NCBI RefSeq assembly: GCF_026745355.1
Contig: NC_079209.1
Coordinates: forward strand, 46,287,285-46,351,284
Length of the DNA stretch: 64,000 bases
Direction of reading: 5' to 3'
Source: Beta vulgaris subsp. vulgaris
Lineage: Eukaryota; Streptophyta; Magnoliopsida; Caryophyllales; Amaranthaceae
The translations under genes were made by a program, and so were the position numbers. Position 1 is the stretch's first letter; every line of letters starts with the position of its first letter. This document shows, piece by piece, positions 54,985-64,000 of the stretch. The notes under the pieces were generated by a model that had not been told where the DNA came from, ran no database searches, and worked only from the letters and a program-made list of their open reading frames with translations.

Positions 54985-57643
54985 TGTAACACCCCCACGA
55001 CTCCTCCTTTTATAAACTAGGAGAAATTGCGGGAGTTGTTATGCCACGCATGATAATACGTAAGGCTAATCAGATAATACAGCGGAAGTCTTTTAAAATA
55101 AACTGGAAATACTTTAATACAATAGAAATAAGAAAGTATGTAATTGAATTACAACTCCGAGACTATCCCATACTAGTCCCATATTCAAAAGTCAAACCTT
55201 GACCCCATTGGTCAAGTAAAGTCAAATATAAAATTCAAGATAACTTAAATAAGAAAGTACTCGTGTACTAAAACTCCCATCCGGATGCTTATGATTTCCA
55301 TGCACATCAAGAACTTGTACCTGCAACTTCTTCTCTAAACTCTGCTCACCAAATGGATCATCACAGGGTTGTTGAGGAAAAACAACAACCAAAAGAAACA
55401 AAGAACACATACATCAGCAACGCTGAGTACATAACACAACTAACTAATGCGAATAATAATGCATGCAATCCTCAATCACTTCGGCTTGCTCTTCTTATGA
55501 CTCTACATGCAACAAGCATATAACTGTACTTACTAAATACTTTCTTTTAATATTATTTGGCAATGAACGGGCACCGTCCTCCTCTTGGAATCATACGGGC
55601 TACTATTACTTGTGTAAGAGATCCCACACCTCTTACTAAAGTTCCATGAACTTTAAATAACTTGACTCGAGAATTTTAAGCTTGTTAGTAATGAACGAGG
55701 GTGAGAGTGAGCCTCTAGACTCAACATCTCAGAGATACAGAATACGAGTGACACCTAGTCCACTCAAAGATCTTGAAAATTGGAATTCCATAAACTTGCT
55801 TGATAAAATAAAAGCATTAACATCGTCATGCTAAGCTATATGCAGGAGTATAGTTTCACACTAACTCCCCCCTTATGTTCAATACTCATGGGGATCCATC
55901 CCAAGAGTTTTATTGCCAAAGCCCATTATGTGAGACACAATCACAATAATACATCTAGCAAATAAATTAATTTCTTATCTTTCTTTAACAAGTGAATGCA
56001 ACAAACACCACAATTAACTCAATTCTAAATTATTTGAGACCTTGCTCATCTTATTACTTTAATGACTCCATGAGTCCTTTTTCTTACTTTCTTAAGGATC
56101 CATGATCCAATCAATTGAGTCATTGCTCAATGATTCAACTACTTGTGAGTCCTTGCTCAATAACTTTAACTAGTGAGACCTTGCTCAATAACTTGAAACT
56201 TGTGAGACCTTGCTCAACAAAATATAACTTCTCATGAGACCTTGCTCAATAAAATATAAACTTCTAATGAGACCATGCTCAATAAAATATATAACCTCAA
56301 ATGAGACCATGCTCAATAAAATATTCATAGGCAAGCCATAACTTCAAGAGTAACTTTAATAACTTTAATCATGCTCAAAAGCAATAATCATCTATCACAT
56401 ACTTTTCAAATATAGGAATAACTCAAAAGTTCCATTCCTAATCTCCTTTCTAAGTTCTCAACATATACTCAAACAATTTCAAGGCATAAGCCTCTCCTTA
56501 CTCCTCATGCTAAATAAAATATATATATCCTTTGAAACTACTAAAGTCAAGGTCAAAGTGTATGTACCTTGATTACACAAAAATCAACAGTCAAAAGTTT
56601 GACTGGCTTTAATTATTCTTGAAACCTACCAACAATAAAGTACTATCAATTAGTACTTCCAACAACAATTCAAAGCTACTAATAAATAAAAATCAGCATT
56701 CTAAATATAATAATAAAGCTGATTTTTCCTTACAAATGCTTTAAGAACTATTTTTAAAGTCCTAACTTGAAAACCTTTACTATTAGGCAAAACCCACTAC
56801 AAACTAATACTTAAAACTTTATAAAAACTACTAATTTACTTAATAATTTACTGCTGTAAATTATTAAAATAATAATAACAATTTCTTTTTTTTTTTTACA
56901 AGTGGTTCAAAAACCACAAATCTGAAAAACCACAACTACTGGCGCCACCACGAGCACCACCACCACCACCAGCTGCGCGGCAGTGGCAGGCGGCGCCGTG
57001 CCCAGTCGGCTGCCACCACTGCTGTCCCGACAATGGTCCGTCGGACCTGTCGATCTCGCCGGCGAACCACCCTTGTGGTGGCCGGAAATCGTGAACAAAG
57101 AGGAGAGAGAAAATAAGGAAGAAAACCCCAAAAAATTCAGAAAAATCATTACCTCTTTGCTTCCCTTTGATAATTGCAAGATCTTCCTATAAATTTCAAA
57201 AACAAAACTAGATTAGAAGCTAGAATTATTGAAGAGGATTACTTGAAAAACTTACTTGAGGAAGAACAAAGGTTTGAGAGGAAAAACCCACTTACTCCTT
57301 TTTGAGAAATGGTGGCTAGTGAAGAAGATGGAAAAAGATGGGAAACTTTAGGTTTTTCTCTTTTTATAGTGGTAGTCAATTTGGGTAAAAGACCAAAATG
57401 CCCTTACTCATCAAATTGCCAAAATACATTTGATGATAAATTTCCAAAATAATCTTCCTACTAATATTAATAAAATACTTCCTTGAAAATACTAAAATAC
57501 TTCTTTGTGGAAATACTCAAATACTATTTTGGTAAAATGACCAAAATACCCTTCTGCTCTTAAATACCGAAATTAAATAGCTTTAATACTTAACAATGAT
57601 TAAAACTATTTAATTTAATATCTTAAAAATATGGGGGATTACA
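54985..57643 (-). repeat. 5' LTR of the chromovirus (2659 bp)
   Basis: Matches the left LTR over its whole length, with scattered single-base differences and small indels. It drives transcription of the element on the minus strand. It contains the same gagaccttgctcaataa series (about 56110-56320). Confidence 0.93.
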
Positions 57644-57648
57644 ACCTT

Positions 57649-58030
57649 AGACCCATATTTTGACTCTAATTTGAATAGACTTTGTTAATGAATTAGGTAG
57701 CTAGATCCTAAAACACAATAATGCTTTTTAGTAATCAGGCCATGAGTAATTAAACAAAATAAAGCAGCTTGATAAAAACTCATGCCTAGATTTTAATAAA
57801 TCCACACGAACATTGTAGAATAAGTCGGATATCTCTTAATAATTTCTAATAGAAACATTTACTTTTGTACTCGACCTAGGAAAAAAGTGAAAAGAGGCAA
57901 AGACTATCAATAAGCAAAGAATGAAAAAGGTAGAGAGGGTAATATATGTATTGATTTGATGGATCGACCTACCATATATAAGGACCTTAAAGTGACAAAA
58001 TGTCTCTAGTATAAAAAAACATCTAGATTA
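57649..58030. other. No gene recognised
   Basis: Original target-side DNA of the chromovirus. AT-rich. Confidence 0.35.
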
Positions 58031-58032
58031 TA

Positions 58033-58288
58033 CTACCTCTGTTTTTATTTAGTTGCAACGTTTTGACTTTCACGCTTGCCAATGTACAATTTCAAATCGT
58101 TTTATCTCTAATTGTATGTAAGTATAAATTATAAAAATTTGATATTATGAAAGCTTACATCGAAACGAATCAAACAAGACCCCACATGATTATATTTTGT
58201 TTAACATATAAATCAATAAATGTGGTCAAATAAGAGAACGTGAATAGTGCAATTTGTCAAACGTTGCAACTAAAAAAGAACGGAGGTA

Positions 58289-58289
<1 letters not shown>
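58033..58289. mobile_element. Stowaway-like MITE (257 bp)
   Basis: Termini ctacctctgtttttatttag and inverse ...aaaaagaacggaggtag are flanked by TA (58031-58032, 58290-58291). Inner arm gttgcaacg/cgttgcaac. Confidence 0.9.

Positions 58290-58321
<32 letters not shown>
58290..58321. repeat. (AT)n microsatellite
   Basis: About 16 AT dinucleotides adjoin the MITE's right TA duplication, from which the tract may have expanded. Confidence 0.95.
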
Positions 58322-58326
<5 letters not shown>

Positions 58327-60018
58327 TTAGAAAAATAAGCTTAGTTGTCATCAATTTAGGCTATCAACGCCACTTGTCATCTTTAATCAATTCCTCCAAA
58401 ATTTTGAATGCCATATGTCGTATGATGGTTGAACATGCTAATGTGTCATTCTCTCCTTCAATCCAAAAGTGTGTCATACATTCCTTTTTAAACTTTTCCA
58501 TTCAATAAGATGATCAATCAATTAAAATCTCCTAAATTCGGTAAGGTTCTTTTTTTTTTTACCAATTTCTTCAATCGTGGCAGCCGTTAAGATTCAATAA
58601 TTAGAGTTGATTTTTGCATCTCAAATCACAGCCCCTAAAAGTATGCTATGATTTATGGATTTATCCATAATTCAATTCGATAATTAATCCTATATACTTC
58701 ATGTATTATGCTACTACTAATGCATCTCTTTTATAAGTGGTAGATAATTGAATTTGGATTCTTAAGAAACGTTCATTCTTTAATTAAAAATCAAAATCAA
58801 TTTTTATATATCCTTATACTTTTCGCTGGATTTTCGGCCTTATATATATAGATACCATAATTTAAGGGTATTAATAAGCCGCATTTTACTCAAACTTTTA
58901 GCCTTATTTAATGGCAGACAAAAAAGACTTTTATAAAGATGATGGAAAACATATAGCATTGAGATAATTCTTTAATTTTCATCAAACTTTATACATGAGA
59001 TTATATATTGCTCACCCTATCAATAATGACATAGAAGTAATATTTTGGATTTGTTATTTTAGTCATCTAAGTAGGGTGAATTTATAAGGCACAATATAAT
59101 TAAATTCGTTGTATATTTTGATTATTGTCATGAGTGTAGTCTTAAACAGAAGGCTCATTACAAGTTCGTTAAAGTTAATAAATATGAAAAGTTAAAACCC
59201 AACTAATGTTATCATAATTCATACTTCAATTTCAAACTAAAAGAAAAGGAGTTTATCTGATTAATGTTATCCAAATTGTTAATAGATTAAAAAGAATTTT
59301 ACCTCCCTTTAATTAAATAAACAAAATATTATATTTTAAAGTGGATAATGTAAAATTCTGAATTTGTGAAGTACTTTATTCGTACTTTTTAATCAACTTT
59401 TTTGTAAAAAAATTATGGTTCATTGATCCACCATGGCATTATTTAAATTAGCTGATCAACACATTGGTGTTAAGCATATTTAAATGCATATTTGATATAC
59501 AATTAAAAAACATCAAATCACAAGCTAGACCATGTTTATAGCAAAAAAAAATCTTAAATCTTAAATTTATAAAATAGAAAATTTTTCTTTTAAATTGTAC
59601 GGATTTGAATCAGGGGAGAAAAAAAGTCTATATGAGTTCAAATTCAATTTGTAAAGAAGAAGGCAACTTGAGAATGCACGAAATCTACTCGTCAAAGTTC
59701 TTGAATATAATTAGATGTTTGAGCTTACCAAATCATAGCATAACAAAATTACATATGAATATGTTTTTCGTTAACTATAAATCACCAAAGATGATAAACT
59801 AATTAGAGTTTATGAATAGTGTAAAAGTAAAACCGTTGCAAGTTAAAAGAAACGGAGGAAGTATAAATAATAAATTTGAAATGAATTTAATGTATTATTA
59901 TCATTGCTGTGAAAAAAATTGTTAAACAACATATCATCTATATTTATAATATTATCTTATAATCAAAATTACTTGCTAAATAGATAATCTGCAATTGTAT
60001 GTGCCAGGTTCTACTTTA
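58322..60018. other. No gene recognised; half of a Stowaway-like MITE
   Basis: AT-rich. A right MITE end gttgcaagttaaaagaaacggaggaag (59834-59861, then TA) has no matching left end, so only part of that copy remains (about 59730-59861). Confidence 0.45.
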
Positions 60019-60020
60019 TA

Positions 60021-60278
60021 CTCCCTCCGTCTTTTATTAGTTTACCCCTTTTGACTTTTGACACTATTCACATACATGACTTTGACTATCTCTTGTAATT
60101 TGTATTTAAAGAAAAATATAGTCATGTGAGATCTTGTTGGATTCGTCTGAATGTATATTATCCAAATATCAACTTTTTGTAATTTTTGCTTATCGAAAAT
60201 TAAAGATATTAAGGTTCAAATTAGTATCTCGGCAAATGTGCCCCAAAGAAAAGGGTAAACTAATAAGAGAGGAGGGAT
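60021..60278. mobile_element. Stowaway-like MITE (258 bp)
   Basis: Termini ctccctccgtcttttattag and inverse ctaataagagaggagggat are flanked by TA (60019-60020, 60279-60280). Inner arms gtttaccccttt/aaagggtaaac pair. Confidence 0.88.
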
Positions 60279-60280
60279 TA

Positions 60281-61129
60281 ATTTATATGGCCCGTAGAAT
60301 TTTTTTATAAATAACACTTCTACATTATATACGTTGCTCAAAAGTGATGGAGTACACACATATAGTTACTTTTACTTAGAATTAATTAACATAAATGGGG
60401 TGGATGTTTTGGCATGTAAAGTGAATCTTTTGGAGGACAAGATAGGTGGTGGGTTGGGTATCAGAAGATACTGATATACAGGTGGATAGTGGAAAAGGGA
60501 TGGTTTTTTATTTTGTGCTTGCCACGGGTTATGGGTGGGCTTATGGATGACTTTATCTCCCTTTAATATTATACCATCATATATGATTAAAAAAATATAG
60601 AACATGTCAATAGTAGATGTATTATCCTATTAGCTAAATATTTGAAACCCGCACTTCAAAAAAAGAAACTAAAGCTTAGAGTATATTAAACCTCATAGCT
60701 GATTTCCTATTCACAAATTAAACCTTTTAGGCTTTATAAAAGTTGTAGGTGGATATGCTTATATAGATAAAAAAATATTTTGGAATCATCTTTCTAAAGT
60801 AATATGAATTTATCTTTTCTGTTTTTGACTTCTAAATCATCACTTCTACAGAACCATGGGTGGGGTTTTTGGCATTACCAAGATTGATCATAATGTCGAT
60901 GCAACCATAAGTACTCAATTGATTTTTCTCCAGGAAATTAGTGCACTTGCTAACGAGATATATATATTATCACATCATGCACCTTTGGCATGACATCCAT
61001 AGACTTTCCACAACAAGGAGGTCTTCCTTTTTTTTTGCAATTTTAGTTAGTAGTTTAACACTAACTTAATATTTCAAAATCGAACATAGGTACGTACTAC
61101 AACTTAGAAATATTATGAGAATAAGTACT
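60281..61129. other. No gene recognised
   Basis: A less AT-rich patch at 60400-60540 is open on minus for 77 codons but matches nothing I know. The rest is unstructured. Confidence 0.35.
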
Positions 61130-62395
61130 GGTACGAGTCCAACTACATTAGATCTAGCAGAGAGAGCTACCATCCACCCACTTATCCTCTCAAAAGGAGA
61201 TATCCTTTCTGATCCATTTCCAATAAACCAGAAAGTATTTGCACTAAGGAGAGCCTAACCCGTAGCGAGGCCTTGCCAAACTTTGGAATCATTCTTGCAA
61301 CTAGTAATGAAAGATTGTCCAAACCCTAACTCAAATTCCAAGCTAAGTTAGCCATACAGGCTATCTTAAGGTGCTTATGACTCTTAATCCCTAGGCCCCC
61401 TTGGATTTAGAAATATTGATTATGTCTTTTGAAACAAGATGGAGTTTCCTTTGGTCTATAAAGCTTTTCTAGAAGAAATCTCTACAAATTTTGGCAAGGG
61501 GTTTGTTGGACATGAACCAGGAGAGAGGAGGCTTGCATGTAATAGGATGACATCGTATTGAGAGTGAGCGTGATGAGACATAACTTACCAACTTTAGATA
61601 AGAACTTGGTTTTCCACACTAGTAGAATAAATGCTATTTGCTGCGGTTAAAAAGTGCCCTATTGCTGCGGTATTGGGCGCGCAGCAATTAAGGGCGCAGC
61701 AATAGGTAATAATTATATTGCTGCGGTTTTGAACCGCAACAATATCTACAAATATTGTTGCGGTTTTTAAGTCAAACCGCAGCAATATTATTATGCATTA
61801 TCTAATTAACACGGAATATTGCTGCGGTTTTGGGCTTGAAACCGCAGCAATATGCTATAATTAACAATAAAAATAGGGATATTGCTGCGGTTCCTATTGA
61901 AAACCGCAGCAATATGTACTGCTACAGACAAAAAAAAAATTTTCTTTTGCATATTGTCATCAAATTTGATAAATAAAAATGCTGAAAAACATAAAACACA
62001 ACAAATTCAAAGTAATGATAAACAAAACTTTCTCAAATAATTAAGATACCAATTTTAACTAAAGCAATACAACTTATACATAAACAAAAACTGACTTCAA
62101 ACATTTACATTGTTCTTTACAAATCTAATAAATAACCCTTTTCATTTGTTTTTGGTCGTCTCTGTCTATGTCATATTGCTCAAATAAGTTGTATTTTTCG
62201 CGGTCTTTTCTTTCACCTGAAATTCTCTTGAACCTTCCAACAAACACAGAAGACATACAAAGAGAATTACAGGTGAAAAAAAAATAAACAAAAAAAAAGA
62301 ACTGGATGTATATATTCAAGTATTGCTATCAACTCCTGAGATACGTTTAAAGTGGGTCCAGGTTTCCCAACATACTTCAATTGGGAATTGTCAAC

Positions 62396-62518
62396 GGAGA
62401 ACAACCGGCGACGGCGAACACGGACGACGGAGAACAACCGGCAACGGCGAACACGGGCGACGGAGAACAACCGGCAACGGCGAACACGGGCGACGGAGAA
62501 CAACCGGCGACGGCGAGT
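62396..62518. repeat. 33-bp coding-phase minisatellite
   Basis: Unit ggagaacaaccggcgacggc plus gaacacggacgac, about 3.7 copies. Since 33 is a multiple of three, all frames stay open across it on both strands, which explains the overlapping ORFs there. None has a recognisable product. Confidence 0.92.
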
Positions 62519-62929
62519 AGAACTGGAACTGAAGCTTGTGACGGCGACGGCGACGGCAAAAGGGCGAGACCACGAGGGGAAATCTGAAAAAATCAAAAAA
62601 ATGAAAAAAAACCGATCTGAAATAATAAAAAAGGGAAAAAAAACAGATCTGAAATATAAAAAAAACGAAAAAATACACAAATCTGAAAAAATCGAAATGA
62701 AAAAAAACGAGAAAAGATAAAAAAAACGCAAGGAGTCTTCGATCTGAAAACGAGGAAATTTTCGAGTCTTCATGAAATTTTCGAGCCTTCATGAAATCTT
62801 CGAGCCTGATAATGACAGAACGGCCGACGAAGAGGAGAGAGGAGAGAGATCGTGTGAGGGAGCAACGATTGAGACAAAGAGGAGAGATATCGCGTCAAGG
62901 AGCAACGACTGAACGACTGAGGACTGAGG

Positions 62930-63030
62930 AGAGAGATGAGAGAGATGAGAGAGATGAGAGAGGCGCATGAGTTGGAGAGAGAGATGAGAGAGGCGCATGA
63001 GTTGGAGAGAGAGGCGCATGAGTTGGAGAA
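62930..63030. repeat. gagagatgagagaggcgcatgagttg-type repeat
   Basis: agagatgagag units followed by three copies of gaggcgcatgagttggaga, inside the CACTA element. Together with gtttagggtttgg it resembles an inverted gene leader (CT-rich plus telo-box on minus). Confidence 0.8.
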
Positions 63031-63345
63031 AAGGTTTAGGGTTTGGATTTTATCAGTGGGGAGGTGCGAGAATGAGGAGCGTCTCTTAAGTGTTTGCTTT
63101 ATATTGCTGCGGTCCTACGTGGAAACCGCAGCAATATTAGCTCGCCTGGCCCCGCATTTTGTTAAAAATTAATCTGTTGGACAATATTGATGCGGTTTTG
63201 GGTGGGAACCGCAGCAATATTGTCAATTTCTATTTTTTCTTTTTTTTTGCGTGTTATATTGTTGCGTATAGGTAAAACCGCAGCAATATCACCGTAGCAA
63301 ATAGCATTTATTCTACTAGTGCCAGGCCACCAAACGGTTTCGCAC

Positions 63346-64000
63346 TTTATCTATAGCAAATTGTATAGCGCTCCTCTTAGGTCTTTTATGCATAAGGGGT
63401 AGTAGGCCAAGGTACAATCATAAATTTTCACTTTCCCGAACTAAAAAAGTATCTTGAAAAAACATTTTTTGTTCCTCCGGGGTGTCAGGAGAAAATGTGA
63501 GTCTATTTTTATCCTCGTTTATTTACTTGACATAATGTTTTGAGAATATTTCTCACGGCAAAAATGGTAGTTTTATCAACTCTTCATATAAGTAACAGGC
63601 TATCGGTGAATAAAAAGTGGGAGATGGAAACATAATTTGTCCTTTCCAACCCAAAAGAGGTCCACTCTCTTTGGAGACAAGCTTTATTAATCAAAACTAA
63701 CAAGCAATAGCACAAAAAACCACAGTTTGCATCAGTTACGAGCCACATTTGTGTCGGTTTCCGTTTCGACACTACAATCTCATACACAATTTGCACAGAA
63801 GTTATTTGTGTCGGTTAGTGATTCAACGCAAAAAAAATGGGTCATTTGCTTTAGTTGTTGCAAAAAATTTAACGAAAATGACTTTCTTTAAATATCTAAA
63901 AACAACCATTTACTTCAATTGTTGCCTAGCAACATAAGCAAATGAATGCTTTTACATATTAAAAAAAACCATTTGCATTGGTCTTTTTGGTAACAACCGA
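63346..64000. other. No gene; possible start of another subterminal-repeat array
   Basis: From about 63730 the motifs catttgtgtcggttt, gttatttgtgtcggttag, catttgctttagttgttgc, ccatttgcattggt and aacaaccga recur in both orientations, in the manner of CACTA subterminal repeats. The window ends before a terminus can be seen. Confidence 0.35.

Larger units (their letters stand above)
46866..57643 (-). mobile_element. Tekay/Del-type Ty3/gypsy chromovirus, complete in structure (10.8 kb)
   Basis: Two LTRs (46866-49504 and 54985-57643) begin and end TGTAA...TTACA and are flanked by acctt (46861-46865, 57644-57648). The minus-strand order is 5' LTR (right), tRNA-iMet primer site, gag, protease, RT, RNase H, integrase, chromodomain, polypurine tract, 3' LTR (left). 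Long LTRs (2.6 kb) plus a chromodomain point to the Tekay/Del clade. Multiple frameshifts inactivate it. The LTRs differ by scattered substitutions and 1-bp indels, so the insertion is not very recent but not ancient. Confidence 0.95.
61617..63321. mobile_element. Non-autonomous CACTA element (1705 bp)
   Basis: Ends cactagtagaataaatgcta and its inverse tagcatttattctactagtg, nearly perfect over 28 bp, are flanked by CCA (61614-61616, 63322-63324), the 3-bp duplication of CACTA elements. Subterminal hairpins are made of attgctgcggtt/aaccgcagcaat: about ten units on the left (61635-61920), five on the right (63100-63300). The centre has a leader-like GA-rich part and a 33-bp minisatellite but no transposase. 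Confidence 0.95.
61130..63345 (-). pseudogene. Old LINE reverse-transcriptase remnant split by a CACTA element
   Basis: Minus-strand sequence right of the CACTA (63345-63325) reads KVRNRLVAW. It continues left of it (61616 down) with KTKFLSKVGKLCLITLTLNT, YYMQASSLL, IQGGLGIKSH and LKIACMANLAW, the region after the RT palm in plant LINEs. Stops (for example near 61470) show it is old. The reading frame is continuous across the CACTA when the element and one TGG copy are ignored. Confidence 0.75.

Noticed and set aside
62267..62792. Overlapping ORFs of 120-168 codons on both strands
   Set aside because: Open only because of the 33-bp repeat and A/T-rich runs within a CACTA element; no domain.

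Overview
This is AT-rich plant nuclear DNA, almost certainly from a eudicot. The signs are large spliced genes with GT/AG introns, plant-type transposon families (L1 LINE with DUF4283/zinc-knuckle ORF1 and zf-RVT, Ty3/gypsy chromovirus with tRNA-iMet primer site, TRIM, Stowaway/mariner with CTCCCTCC termini, CACTA, Helitron) and telo-box/CT-rich leaders. Nothing in the sequence fixes the species. A Caryophyllales/Amaranthaceae-type genome is a guess only.

The window is gene-poor. Two host genes are well supported. One is an intronless RING-H2 E3 ubiquitin ligase with an N-terminal zinc ribbon (27344-28348, +). The other is a small two-exon gene on the minus strand (13226-10942) whose exons join in frame to a 129-aa single-pass membrane protein of unknown function. 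Nearly everything else that can be assigned is transposon, and many element ends can be fixed to the base by target-site duplications (TSDs).

Layout. 1-372: one end of a CACTA element inserted into the gag of an Athila/Tat-like LTR retrotransposon (373-3154, minus). 5618-8445: a PIF/Harbinger element with a broken transposase, containing a Mutator-type MITE (7440-8276), which itself contains a 205-bp Helitron (7490-7694). 8475-10321: a TIR-bounded element full of a short ATGACA-type repeat. 10942-13226: the membrane-protein gene. 13543-14073: two Stowaway-like MITEs side by side. 14322-15392: a tandem duplication. 15393-16374: a fold-back Mutator-type element. 17412-22182: a full-length but dead L1 LINE with a perfect 16-bp TSD. 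24915-25693 and 28936-29498: more Mutator-type MITEs, flanking a SINE-like retroposon (26569-26956) and the RING gene. 29933-31607: a TRIM retroelement whose 3' LTR is split by an internally deleted relative of the Harbinger at 5618. 32690-34322: a CACTA remnant. 34481-35412: a Ty1/copia remnant. 38681-40438: two small retroposons with long TSDs. 42230-46769: a 4.5-kb mariner-like element with a DD39D transposase damaged by one stop and one frameshift. 46866-57643: a 10.8-kb Tekay/Del-type chromovirus, minus strand, with 2.6-kb LTRs and several frameshifts. 58033-60278: Stowaway-like MITEs. 61130-63345: an old LINE remnant split by a CACTA element (61617-63321).

The most informative structure is the nesting, which orders insertions in time and links non-autonomous copies to their parents: Harbinger 5618 to its deletion derivative at 30216, and the mariner at 42230 to a MITE remnant at 34420. 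No complete transposase or retrotransposon polyprotein in the window is intact, so the elements here look immobile by themselves.
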